From Blastocystis sp. Blastoise (Eukaryota; Sar; Bigyra; Opalinata; Blastocystidae): a stretch of DNA of 64,000 nucleotides. The stretch is taken from positions 124,001-188,000 of the forward strand of contig JBBPEB010000034.1 in NCBI GenBank assembly GCA_039096225.1. The letters run 5' to 3'. The position numbers were made by a program, and so were the translations under genes. A model generated the notes under the pieces. It was not told where the DNA came from. It made no database searches and was given only the letters and a program-made list of their open reading frames with translations. Positions within the stretch are counted from its first letter, which is position 1. Every line of letters starts with the position of its first letter. Below are positions 47,810 through 64,000 of the stretch, one piece after another.

Positions 47810-49346
47810 CATAATAATAATATATCTATATACTCCTCTAGTAGGGTTAGCACAGGAGAGTTGCCACGGGGGATCCATCATTAAACAATCGAAATACTGA
47901 TTCGTATATTGATGCTGTACTTCGCAGAGATGCTAAAACATAGAATATATAGAGTCATAATTATATAGATAATAAGTATAATAATACTAATAAATATAAT
48001 AATACTAATAATAAACATCAAACTAATAATAAAAAAAAACTAACAAATACCAATATAATCAACATATATAAATATAATTATTATAAAATACTATATATAT
48101 ACTTTAAAGTTAAATGTACGTATATCTGCATTAATAGGAATACTATATTGAGGAGGTTTCTCGATACTAAATAAATGACTTGTCTCTCTCATATCTATAT
48201 ATATAGAATTATAAAACATATATATAGAATCATACATATATATAGATATATAAAATATATATATATAGAATCATACAACATATTTATATAATCATAAAAT
48301 ATCTATATAAAATTATAAAACATATATATATGAATATTTAAAAAAAAAATAATACTAAATGATAATAAAAAATACATGGTTCTAATTCTGTAGCTGTAGA
48401 AGTATCGACAATCTTCTTCTTATTAGTCATAGCTTCTGTTAATATATTTATATTAATAGCTTTATCTAATAATTGATTATCTTTTAAAATCTTTCGCATC
48501 GAAGAGAAGACAGGATAAGGAGTCAAACCGATCTCCATACGATGATCATCATCATCTCGTTGCTATATAAAAATACATATAAACATGAATCTATTATGTT
48601 TTATTTTAAAAAAACGAACATTAGGCAATTAACATAAAAAACAATAATATTTATGTATATACTGGAGACACAACACCACGTTGTTCTTCATCATGAATTG
48701 AAGGAGAATTGTCTTCAAAAAGCAACTCCTGTTCTAATTTAAATATCTGATTCTGAATCTTCTTTGCTTGAAACTCTTTTGAAGATAATCCTTCATATTC
48801 ATATTCATCATTATCTATAAAAAATGATTTCAAAAACATGAACAACTTAGTTTAAGTCGAAAATACAAAAATATATATATTTAAAAAGCGAGGGAAATAA
48901 GACATAAATAGGGAGAAGACAAAAAAAAATAAAACTGGTTGATTGTCAAATATATATATAGATACCTTTATCATAATCAGAATGTCTGTTATATCGTCTG
49001 GGTGAATGGGAAGAACGAGCGGACTCGGGAGTAAAATCTTCTTCATCAGAATTATCACCGTCGTCATCAAAACCTATATAAATATATCAGTCATATATAA
49101 TTTGAAAATTTAATTAGAATGCATAGAATTACCTAAGAGATCTTCATTAATAAATTGACAATTGTCACAAATATATGTATCCATGAGTGCTGCTTGCTCT
49201 TCTGTAATTCCAACACTATATTGAATAATAAACATATAATTTGAAACGAATCTCTCTTACCATTCACAGTGATACCATGTGTCACAGTAATCACAACAGA
49301 TCATAGTTCCAGAGGGTGGACCCTTACAATAACAATACTGGCTCAT
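46889..49346 (-). CDS. PHD finger plus MT-A70 adenine-N6 methyltransferase
   Basis: Eleven exons join in phase to 417 aa: 46889..46962, 47053..47170, 47328..47436, 47598..47743, 47834..47932, 48103..48194, 48376..48562, 48663..48814, 48966..49073, 49133..49215 and 49261..49346. Residues 4-55 form a PHD-type zinc finger: CYC, CCDYCDTWYHCEC, then YICDNC (C4HC3 pattern). An acidic and basic linker follows. The C-terminal half is MT-A70: the catalytic DPPW in MMDPPWQLSCANPTRG, IWVINAKYRQ, IDEISWVKCTKSRR, HSKETCLIAKRG and EIFGRRNNLRNNWVTVGNEL. It would methylate adenine N6 in RNA or DNA using S-adenosylmethionine; the PHD finger suggests chromatin targeting and hence possibly DNA. The intron 47437..47597 begins ATATATT instead of GT. 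Confidence 0.88.
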
Positions 49347-49965
49347 CTTTCCACTGTCAAAATTCTATGTATACTAACCTCCTTGTATCAAAGAACTTGC
49401 AACTACTTTAATTTATTTTTCCACACAAAAAATTATAAATTCACACAATAACTACGATTATTTACTCATCTACCTACATATATCCATTATAATCGTGATT
49501 CTTAATTGTGACGCGGCTTTCAACCCACTTAAAAAAAGGCGGTCGTTTCTATATAACTAAAAACTATTTTTTATCATTCTCTGTAAATCAAATAAATTTA
49601 ATGTTTTTTAATGTAGAAAATGTAAGCGTATCACATTTACTCTTCTATTTCTTTCTTTCTATACGTTCTGAGATCTTTTGAGATTCTTTAAACAAGTTGT
49701 AGGAATACTTAAAAATTGATTTTCTTGTCTAAACTTGCTATTTATTCCAAATTTCCTATATAAACCATTCAAACATCATACTCTTTAAATTATAAAACCT
49801 TCACAATTCCAGAAACATTCAGTCATTTTCAATTCTTATTCTCATTTTTTATGAGTTTCTAGAATTCTCGTTTTCTTTTGGGTACAAATGAGAAAAAACC
49901 GCGATTCTCGCTAAACTGAACGTTTTTCTTTTCTTTTATAGTAAATTTCTTTTTAATATACTCAA
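49347..49965. other. Divergent promoter region
   Basis: Between the PHD-MT-A70 and PHF5A genes. A TTTTATAG near 49938 may be the acceptor of a 5' UTR intron of PHF5A. No other gene. Confidence 0.5.
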
Positions 49966-50322
49966 ATGGCTAAGCATCATCCCGATTTAATTATGTGTCG
50001 TAGACTTCCTGGTCTCGGTATATTTCTTTATTTATATATCTCTATCTCATTTCTATAGCAATTGGACGTTTATGTGAAAAATGTATGTAATATTCTTGCT
50101 TTTATTTATCGAATCCTATATAGGCGATGGAAAATGCGTGATTTGCGATACATATGTCAAGCCTTGTACGTTAGTTAGAATTTGTGACGAATGTAATTAT
50201 GGTAGTCGAGATGGACGTTGTGTTATTTGTGGAGGTCCTGGTATCTCTGATGCTTACTACTGCAAAGAATGTACAATTATGGAACGTGATGTAAGTGTTG
50301 ATTTTTTTTTATATTTAGTTCT

Positions 50323-50366
<44 letters not shown>

Positions 50367-50614
50367 TTACGTGAAATTACTTTATTCAATTCATTAATTA
50401 TATGTATATATAGCGTGATGGTATGTGTAATAACCTATTATATTAAAACCACATTTCTTCATTTTGGTGATATATATATATTGTTTATATTTAAAATCTA
50501 TTCATATTCATTATATTTTTTCAATATATAGGTTGCCCAAAAATTGTTAATATAGGGTCTGCTAAAACAGATATGTTCTATGAACGAAAAAAATATGGAT
50601 TTAATAAACATTAA
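49966..50614 (+). CDS. PHF5A: PHF5A/Rds3, U2 snRNP SF3b subunit
   Basis: Spliceosome SF3b subunit with three zinc knots near the branch-site pocket. Five exons, 49966..50017, 50059..50082, 50124..50290, 50414..50420 and 50532..50614, give exactly 110 aa, the family length. The sequence follows the family throughout: [63 protein letters not shown], then [20 protein letters not shown]. Exon 4 is a 7-nt microexon encoding the Arg-Asp-Gly before CPKIV; it is required to keep phase and the conserved residues. Confidence 0.96.
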
Positions 50615-51202
50615 TTACTAATGAATTGTCTTCTTTTCTATTTTTATACATTTATTTTAAATATACATATTATCTGTACCATTGAATCCTTATTTATTTA
50701 GTTGCTACTAAAATATATGTGATAGTAGCATCGCTTTTATTTGTAGTTCATTTATGTTGTTGTTGTATTTTTATTTTCTTTTGTTTGTTCAGATATTCTA
50801 TTGTTATTTTCTATTTGACAAGATACAGAATTCAATATTAGCTATAAAACGAACTATTACTGTAGTCTCAAGAGTAATTAATGGAATCACATTATCCCTA
50901 AAATACTAAATCTAAATTTAAATATCTCATCATATACTTGGTGATGTTGCCCAAACCATTAAAGTAGATCAGGAAATTTCTTTCTTATGTTCTTATAAAT
51001 AAGAAAAGCCAATATACTAAAATGATTTTTTCAAGTGTATTACATCAATTTACCGTGATTCTCTTAGAAAACAGCTTTTTTGCCTTTTTTAAAGTTGGTT
51101 TAAAAACCCTTTTCTATTTTAAATATATAGTAGTTACTCATAGATTCATAAATGAAATGTATTTTAATACATACTTTAATGATTAAATTTATTTTTCTTC
51201 AG
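50615..51202. other. Region before the RRP40 exons; first RRP40 exon may lie here
   Basis: RRP40 should have about 60 more N-terminal residues. A TTCTTCAG acceptor precedes 51203, so a first exon is expected in this stretch, but no frame here resembles the RRP40 N-terminus convincingly. Confidence 0.4.
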
Positions 51203-51944
51203 ATTACATTCCTAAGGTTGGTGATTGTATAATTGGTACAGTGATTAATCGTTTTGCAGAAGATTATATACTTGATATCAATGCATCTTACAGTGGAAGA
51301 TTGGCTGAAACAGCATTTGAAGGAGCTACAAAGAGAAACAAACCTTTTATTGAGGTATTTTTTTATAAACAATTCTTTATTAACCTTAATTTATGTCAAT
51401 TATTATTTTTATAGGTGGGTAGTTTGATTTATTGTCGTGTTCAAAGAGCTTTACCAGGAATGCAACCAGAATTAACTTGTATTGCAGCTTCTGGATTAAG
51501 AAAAGATTGGGCATCTGGTGAAACTTTATTTGGAGAACTCAAACAAGGATATTGCTTTAAAACAGATTCTGAAACGATTCATCAGTAATTTTTTTTTTCA
51601 TTTTTTATATTATAATTACTATTTGTTTCCTTATTATCTATTTTATTCAAGAGAAAACGTTCTTATTGATCAGTTAACATAATTCTATAAATTATGATAT
51701 TATCTATAGATTAACTAAAGGTACAAGTGAACTTCTTAAAATATTAGGTTCAACAATTCCTTTTGAAATTGCTATTGGAATGAATAATTATATATGGGTA
51801 AATAGTACAACCACAAAGAATATAATAACAATAACAAACTCTATTATTAATGGTAAAATCACAATAACACAAACAAATGATGACGAAGAAGAAAAAGAAG
51901 AATCAAATACAGAAGAACCACAAGAAACCAAAGAAGAAGAATGA
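51203..51944 (+). CDS. RRP40: Exosome cap subunit RRP40/EXOSC3, 5' end unresolved
   Basis: S1/KH cap protein of the RNA exosome. Three exons, 51203..51354, 51415..51584 and 51710..51944, close in phase. The S1 part starts YIPKVGDCIIGTV and contains FEGATKRNKPFIEVGSLIYCRV. The KH part contains MQPELTCIAASG and FEIAIGMNNYIWVNS, matching the GxNGxxW region. A Glu-rich tail (EEEKEESNTEEPQETKEEE) extends the usual C-terminus. The N-terminal domain is missing because its exon could not be identified; a start codon is therefore not given. Confidence 0.85.
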
Positions 51945-52665
51945 ATAAATAGTCTTGTTTGAAATATCTACTTTTTCTGTGATTTTATGTGTTAATCTCT
52001 ATTTGTATATGCTTTTTTCTATATTCTTAAATGTGACTCAATGGTAATATTTGATATTCTTGACTTTTTGTTTTGTGTTTTTCTTTCAAATCATAATTTT
52101 GTTTAAATTTCATGATCATTTCAATTTTTTAAAAGCAAGTCTATGAATAAACAGTATATCACTTTAAAATATATTAAGGCTAAATGTTGTTTTTGAATAT
52201 AAATTGGCATCTTTTTTCTTTATTATTTGAAATTGACAGTGACTAACAAAAAAAAACATTATACTTGATTTTTGCGAAATTTCTGCGATACATCTTTTTT
52301 AAATTATAAGCGAATAACAGTTTGAAATGAATACTGTAACAGATCTGCAATTAGTCACTCATAAAATATACATCACAGTATTCATTATAATGTATTCTTC
52401 AATTTAAACTGCATATATATATCTAAAAAAGCATAAAATGGTCTTAATTTGAATCAAATAAGTTTTTCAAGAAAGAATTTCTATTTTCCGCTATTGATAC
52501 AAAAATAAATAAGGGAAAACAGTTTCATGATACAATTTTTGTTGTCCATTATTACTTTGTAGTTGATTGCTTATATTTGAGATAAGTCATAAACAAGTAT
52601 ACTTCAATTAAAAACTTCATGATAATGCATCCTATATTTTTATTATATTACCATCATTTTTATAG
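51945..52665. other. AT-rich intergenic region
   Basis: Between RRP40 and the golgin gene; no gene or firm motif. The golgin ATG is preceded by TTTTATAG, so a 5' UTR intron may end here. Confidence 0.55.
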
Positions 52666-53387
52666 ATGTCAACAAAAATGGAATTAAAAAGCTCCTATAC
52701 AAAGGACGAATATATTCAAGGGATGAAAAACGTTCAAAGGAAATACGAGAAACAAATATTTGTATATTCCTTATGAATCATTGGTCTTCTTTTTGTAATA
52801 CATGTCTTCTATAGCAACTTCAAAAATCTGTTGCCTCATTGGAGAATCAGAATTCATTATTGTCAGCCGATCAAAAGAGTATTCGTGAATTTTTTTGTGA
52901 TGAATTAACTGTTCCTTATACTGAAGGAGTATTTTAATATATTTTTATATTAATTTTTATTTTAGTTTTTATTATTTTAATTATTTTTGTATCGTTTTAG
53001 ACGTCTTTAGAGGAATTACAAGTACGATTCAAAGGTCAACAACGTAAACGTGAAGAAGAATTACAAGGTCTAATCGCTGAGCATAATAGAAATTGGAGTG
53101 AAACTTTTCAAAGTATATATAAGTTTTTATAAATATAGTTATATTGTAATCAATCTTGAACTATTTTATCTATTTTTTTTATATACTTCTTAGAACTGAA
53201 ATTAACCTTAAAAACAAATCAACTTGATATAACAAGATGTATGAAAGAACTTGATAATTTAACGTATTTATTATGTTTTTAAATATTATATATATATATA
53301 TAGTAAACAAAATAAATCAAAAGAACTTAATTTACCTGTATATATTATTATTATTATCTGAGATATTATTATTATTATTATCTGAGA

Positions 53388-53467
<80 letters not shown>

Positions 53468-55540
53468 GGATGTAGATAAGTTATATGAGGATATAGAGTC
53501 AACAGAAGAGAGCTATGGAAATAGTTATGTCACTTTTCAACAAACAGCTATTCTACAAGTATATTGTTCTATTATTATAGTTAGTTTTATATTATTATGT
53601 TATTTTGTTTTATTCATATTCTCTTTTTATTATATAGATATATATATGTATATATATATATATAGTTACAAAGTGAATTGAATTCGAGTAAATCGAAAAT
53701 TGCTCAACAGGAGGAACGTATTAAATCTTTAGAAGTATATATATATATATTAACTCTTTTATAATGACTATATATATTATATAATGTATATAATAATATG
53801 TTATTTCAATATAATTATAAAAAAAGCAAAGATTGATTTCATTCTGATTTCTTCATTACACGTGCACTTTTTCTATAGAATGTTCTTACAAACGTCGAAT
53901 TCTTTAAACAAAATGAAACTGTTCAACTGGATGATGTATATATATTATATTTATTTATTTATTTATTTATATATTTTATTATATTTATTTATTTATTTAT
54001 TAGATATATGTACATGTTATTTCTCTCTCTCTATATATATATATATATATAGAGTGTTTATCGTAATTTACATGTTGATTATTTCAAGTTATGTGAGATG
54101 CTTAAAGAGAAATGTTTATATATATCCACATTAGAGAAGAATGTAACTACACTCAAAGTAAACATTATATCTATTCTATTTATTATATGTATTCTATATA
54201 TTATATCTATTTTATTTATTATATTATATATATTATATCTATTATATTATATATATCCATATACAGAATAAATTAGCAGATATAACCGTGAATAAACGTC
54301 AACAAAAAGAAGTTATTCTTTCTCTTCAGCATCAACTCTCTCAGCATACCGCCACTATTGCTCTCATGCCCGCCACACCGAATGGAACACGTATATATAT
54401 ATATATTATTATTATATTTATTCTCTTTATCATCTTCTTCTTATTATATGTATACCTATACTTATTATTACTTACTATTATTATTTAATACTATTCTTTA
54501 TTATTATTATATGCATACATTCTCATCTTCTTTTACATGTTTCTTATTCCCGCGGTTATTTCTAGTTACTACAGAGTTCTCTATGTCACCTGACGTGAAT
54601 AGCGAGATTGTGTCTCTCTCAGAAGCCAATCAAATCGACAGAAATGGAACTTCTACACCTACTACCCCCTCTGTCACTATCCCTGCTACAGAAGACAATA
54701 ACCGCGGTAATTTCGCTGAATATGAACAATTACTTGTATATACTGTTTATTATTATTAATATATATATTATTATTATTATTATTATTATTATATAGGAAG
54801 AAAATAGAAGATTAAAATCTGAAATGAAACAATTAACTAGTGATCATATTAAGGTTAAGAATCAGTATTTAAGTTCAATAAAAGATATAGAAACAACTGA
54901 GAAACAGAATGAAGAATTAGAGAAGGATATCGAAACATATAAAGAGGAAAACAATGAACTGAATAAAGAAATGGATGATTATATGACAGCATTAACAAAT
55001 CATCAACAAACTATTAATGGAATTAGATCCTTGATTCAATCTCCTGATAATAAATTCACTACTAAAAAGAGTGACAAGACACCTCTTTTTATCGATGAAG
55101 ATACGAAGAATCAAATTAATAAGTCTATTGCTACTGCCAATGATATAAATCAATTTTTATATAATAAACTTCAATTCTATAAGGCAAAATATAATAGTAT
55201 ATGTCTTAATAAGCAGGATATTTCCACGGGAATTGAAGAAGATGATATGGAAGATAGACCCCATAATCTTGAATATATGAAATCTGTTCTTCTTAAATAT
55301 TTTTCATTCCCTGAAAAGAGTATTGACAGAACTCGTCTTCTCCCCGTGATTAAAGTACTCTATAATATGAATGATACAGAAATACAAGTATATATATATA
55401 TAATAATAATAGAAATAGTTATTATTATTATGGTTAATTATTATTATTCCGTTTAAATATTTATTCCCGTGATTATTTCTACAGACCCTTAATGGCGGGA
55501 ATCCACTTCCAAAACAATTCAACGTAGCTTTAGCTAGGTA

Positions 55541-55588
<48 letters not shown>

Positions 55589-55672
55589 CAATAATTATTC
55601 TATAGTTTTGATCCAGATACAGCTGTTGATTTTAATCATTTACAAAATATATTTAGAGATAAAGTTCGATAA
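52666..55672 (+). CDS. Golgin with C-terminal GRIP domain (GCC185-like)
   Basis: Coiled-coil tether of the trans-Golgi. Fourteen exons close in phase: 52666..52761, 52815..52928, 53001..53112, 53194..53263, 53304..53337, 53469..53558, 53666..53734, 53879..53935, 54053..54157, 54267..54390, 54566..54735, 54797..55387, 55485..55537 and 55606..55672 (583 aa). Most of the protein is heptad-rich coiled coil (SLEELQVRFKGQQRKREEEL, ENRRLKSEMKQLTSD). Near the end, HNLEYMKSVLLKYF plus RTRLLPVIKVLYNM is a clear GRIP domain, with the Tyr that binds Arl1-type GTPases. A non-coiled Ser/Thr segment (about 54566..54735) interrupts the rod. Two introns carry the GC-rich word just before the acceptor. Confidence 0.87.
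54546..54562 (+). repeat. GC-rich word before a 3' splice site (golgin)
   Basis: ATTCCCGCGGTTATTTC is followed by TAG and exon 54566..54735. Confidence 0.75.
55463..55479 (+). repeat. GC-rich word before a 3' splice site (golgin)
   Basis: ATTCCCGTGATTATTTC is followed by TACAG and exon 55485..55537. Confidence 0.75.
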
Positions 55673-56456
55673 ATATATATATATACTTTATTATTCAATT
55701 TATATATATTTTTTTATATTATTATATTAACCCATATTATATATGTGTTTATTTATTCATTCATTATGTATCTCTGGATATATCTATATTTATTGTTATA
55801 TTAACATTATGAAATTTTTATTTGTTGATAATTAACCATACAAATGTATGTTATTATTGAATAATTTTTTTTTTGTATTTTAATTATCTGAATTCTTATC
55901 CAAGTATTGATTATATTATCCATATAGTTCCAATATTTTAAATTTATCTTTTTTTAAATTTTGTTTTTAACATGATTCCGTTATTCATTTTTGCTCATTG
56001 TTTTGCACCACTCAATTATGACGCTCACTCTCTATTATTGTGACCATAATCCTAACACTTCTTAATCACTTTCATAATTCAATTATTAGTCCTGTTTATT
56101 CCTATGCTTGTCAGATTCTTACATCGATCATTTTTTATTGCTGTGATATACAATCATTAAAATAGCCTTTGCTTATAACATTTTCTAATTCGACAAAAAG
56201 AATCACATTAGAATATAAACTACGTTTTAAAATATGACTACATTGACTGTCTTATATCTTTAGCATATATACTACGTTCAAGAGTCCTAGATATGGTAGA
56301 AACTACTTGATCTAGTTTCTAAAAAAATAATATTTTTCCCATCATTATCCTGATAAATTAACCGAGACACAATAAATAATCCTTAGAAATTATTCTTTTT
56401 ATTTAAAAAAGTTTAAATTTATAATTTGATTATTTTTTTTTTCGTTACAACTAATC
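55673..56456. other. Intergenic region
   Basis: Between golgin and TBCCD1, same strand. AT-rich; no gene. Confidence 0.55.
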
Positions 56457-61288
<4,832 letters not shown>

Positions 61289-62838
61289 ACATGTGATTTT
61301 AAAGAAAAAATTTCTTATATATAATACTTTCTATAGAGAATATTCGAATTTCCACGCAAAATCTGATTTATATATTAATATTATGTGAATGTTTTTTAAT
61401 TTATATTCATATTATTTATATATATCTATCCCAACATGTATTCATTTTCTTATATTACTATTCTTTTTATTGATTTCACTTCTGTATATATATTCATATA
61501 TATATGTATTTTTTGTAATGTTTAGCAACTATTCTGATTGTAGAAACACAAGTCACATAGTATTGCTTTTCTTTAAATATAATTATGTATTTAAATTCTA
61601 CTATTTTATTTCCTATTTTCTTTTTTTCTCTATATAAATTATATACTATTATATTTCTCTGTCTTTTTCTCTCAAGTACTTCTAGTAAGTTTTTATTATA
61701 TATTTTAGTTCTCTCTCTTGTATATTTATGGTTTATGATATATGTTTATATACAATATATATATTTAGTATATATATAATATAATATATAATATATGTAT
61801 TATATATAATATATATATACTTTTCTTTTGGTGTTATTATCCCCCTATCATTCATTTATGGTTTTCTTTTTTATCTTTTTATTTATCTTCTTTTCTTACT
61901 TAGTATTTTGTGTGATTTTTAATATATATATATATATAAATATCAGACGAATTATTCCTTTTTTTTCAATAATATATATATATTCTTTATCATAGAGTTA
62001 TATTCTTTATTTTTGTTCTTGCTATATATATATTTGATCTTCAATTTAATTGAATCAATCTATTTTTTGAATAATTATATATATATATGTATATATTGAA
62101 AAGTATTTCTCAGTTTTATTTTCTAATTTATTCTCAAATCTATTCAATCAATATTTATTTGTTTTTTATATAGCTTTATATAAATATTGGATTCTTAGTA
62201 TATATATTATTTTATATTAGGTTTTTATTTATTTTTATTTCGTTTTCTTTATGATATCATGTATTTTTTTTTTTTTTTTAATATTATAATTCTTTTTTGT
62301 TACTTATTCCTAACGTATTTTTTATTGTAATTTTTTTAAATTATTTTTTACAATAATATCATGCGTTGTACGCTTTGCTACTAATTCTAATTGTCATATT
62401 TCTTCATGATAATACAATAGTTTTCTTTTATGATTTAAATAATTGTTTTGTTTTCTTCCTATCAATGTTTGGAACTCGTTGTTGAAAGTTTTCATCAAAA
62501 TACGAAATACAAAAACATCGACTCTCGTCAATTCATGAGATAGTTTCATATTTTTATAAAGACATTACTTCTTAATGTATCATATTGACAACTAAATCAA
62601 TATAGTATGCTAGAAATCCGACAGTGAAGAATAATTAAGAATTTATCAAAATCCCAATAAAAAAGACTTCTCTTCATTTCATTTAAATCCCTTTGATGTG
62701 ATGTAATGTATCGAATCACCATGATTCCTCGTTACTTATCATTTAGTATTACTGAAATACATAAATTCTTTTTGTTGAAAGTGTTAATTCATCTGTCAAC
62801 TTGATATTTTTACTATTGATTACTATCATTAATCTTTT
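61289..62838. other. Long AT-rich intergenic region
   Basis: About 1.55 kb of T-rich sequence with (TA)n runs; the short open frames at 61389 and 61585 are low-complexity and unsupported. No gene or tRNA seen. Confidence 0.55.
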
Positions 62839-64000
62839 ATGAGTGAAGACATTAATAGAAATTCATTACAAGAAGTTAAATCAATAAATGAAGAACTTAT
62901 TCCTCAAAACAAAGAAAAAAATGGTCTTTCACTTGCTTCTTTAAATTCAGCTAAGAAGAAGGCTGTTGATTTTCTTGTGTCTAAATTTAAATCGAATGAG
63001 AATCAAAATCATGATAAAAACAAGGCTATATCAACAAATGATCTTGCTATTCATCCATCACTTCTTAGTAATTATCATCCACTACGATATAGTGATGGTG
63101 GTATATCATCATATTATAATCCATTATTAACTATATTTGATCGTGAAAAACAATCTGAGTGTCTCTCCACTGACGACACTCAGTCCATTCCTTCTCCTTG
63201 TACTAATCAACTAAAAAGTATTTATATGTATTATATGGTATTATATGTATAATATATTATTAATTTATTTTCATAGGATCTTTCTCTTCTTCTTCTTCTT
63301 CTTCATCTTCTTCTTCATCTTCATCTTCATCTTCATCATCTTTTTCATCTTCTTCTTCTTCATCTTCATCATCTTCATCTCCTTCTTCTCTACTGGAGTC
63401 AGAAAATAGTAATCATTATTTTTATTCTATCATTTTCTCTCTTCTATATATACATATATATAGATGACATAACTGATATTACTACAAAAGGAACTATGAA
63501 TACTCAAAATACTACATCAAACACACTTACTAAAACTATTAATATTCCTTCCTCCGTCGATGCTATTACTTCAACATTGAACACAATTAATTCAAATAAA
63601 TTACCACAAAATATTCATATTTATACTCAACAGAATATATATAATCACGGGAATCTATATACCACCACTATACAGCCTTCAGATTCCCGTGGGAAGGGCT
63701 CATTCCTAACTCCAGAGAAAAGTACAGATTCCCCAACAGAAAAATCAGATATCTATAATTCTATCGTTAATAAAGACAAAATAATCGCGGGAGATATTGA
63801 TGATATTGAGAAAGGAGTTAAAGAGATAGATATAAATACAAAAATGGAGCCCAAGTCATTATGTGAAAAGTTTTTTAATTATTTAAGTGACCAAAAGAAG
63901 TTATTTATAATTGTTCCTTTCATTTTATTACTTCTTATTCAGGTATATATCAATTATTATGATTTATAATTCTTTATGATTATTATTATTTTCCATACTA
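62839..64000 (+). CDS. Ser-rich protein with a membrane segment, runs to or past the right edge
   Basis: Not recognised. Exons 62839..63217, 63277..63408 and 63464..63942 close in phase (about 330 aa). Exon 2 encodes almost only serine (TCT/TCA repeats, 63285..63390). Exon 3 is Thr/Asn-rich and ends with a basic stretch (CEKFFNYLSDQKK) before a hydrophobic helix LFIIVPFILLLLIQ. A GTATAT donor at 63943 follows, so the gene probably continues outside the window; reading through would stop at 63969. GC-rich words are present at about 63645, 63686 and 63783. It looks like a single-pass or tail-anchored membrane protein. Confidence 0.6.

Noticed and set aside
50912-51000. Frame reading LGDVAQTIKVDQEISF as a possible RRP40 first exon
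   Set aside because: No start codon in frame, no donor in a phase that joins 51203, and no match to the RRP40 N-terminus.

Overview
The window is nuclear DNA from an AT-rich, intron-dense unicellular eukaryote. Introns are mostly short, begin GTATAT, end ATATAG and carry (TA)n or (ATT)n tracts. Proteins hold Asn, Ser and Gln runs. The code is standard, with TAA, TAG and TGA all used as stops. A mitochondrial-type Hsp70 with a presequence, a TALE homeobox gene, Mps1, a GRIP golgin, TBCCD1 and eukaryotic queuine TGT fit an early-diverging fungus, another opisthokont or an amoebozoan; the sequence does not settle which.

Layout. 0-1.3 kb: GT31 glycosyltransferase cut by the left edge (-). 2.3-5.0 kb: VHS/TOM1-like endosomal adaptor (-). 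5.8-7.5 kb: choline-transporter-like SSS symporter (-). 8.0-8.6 kb: small histone-fold protein (-). 8.9-13.4 kb: Mps1/TTK kinase (-). 14.0-17.5 kb: leucine-rich-repeat plus SAPS-like protein in 16 exons (-). 19.1 kb: ribosomal protein S29 (-). 19.7-21.8 kb: mtHsp70 (+). 22.2 kb: ubiquitin-like protein ending in a CaaX-type cysteine motif (-). 23.3-25.5 kb: queuine TGT (+). 25.8-29.6 kb: 16-exon helical protein of unknown family (-). 30.2-32.1 kb: MAP kinase with an altered activation motif and a CaaX end (-). 33.7-39.3 kb: 1,791-residue disordered protein with an Ile-Pro-Thr-Asn array (+). 39.9-40.8 kb: Ac45/VOA1/BIG1-like membrane protein (-). 41.8-42.6 kb: TALE homeodomain protein (+). 43.2-46.3 kb: unknown 712-residue protein (-). 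46.9-49.3 kb: PHD finger plus MT-A70 methyltransferase (-). 50.0-50.6 kb: PHF5A (+). 51.2-51.9 kb: exosome RRP40 (+). 52.7-55.7 kb: GRIP golgin (+). 56.5-61.3 kb: TBCCD1 (+). 62.8 kb to the right edge: Ser-rich membrane protein (+).

The genes are unrelated housekeeping and regulatory genes, each with its own promoter; there is no operon or mobile element. I joined exons by hand and checked that reading phase closes across every intron, so most gene models should be close to correct. Exceptions are named in the entries.

Three sequence-level signals stand out. First, about 40 copies of a GC-rich near-palindromic word (ideal form ATTCCCGCGGGAAT, with many CG-to-TG/CA variants) are spread through exons, introns and flanks, and five of them sit just before 3' splice sites. 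Second, up to four introns appear to start with AT instead of GT, next to TA or ATT tracts. Third, several domain combinations are unusual: LRR-SAPS, PHD-MT-A70, and MAPK and ubiquitin-fold proteins with predicted prenylation motifs.
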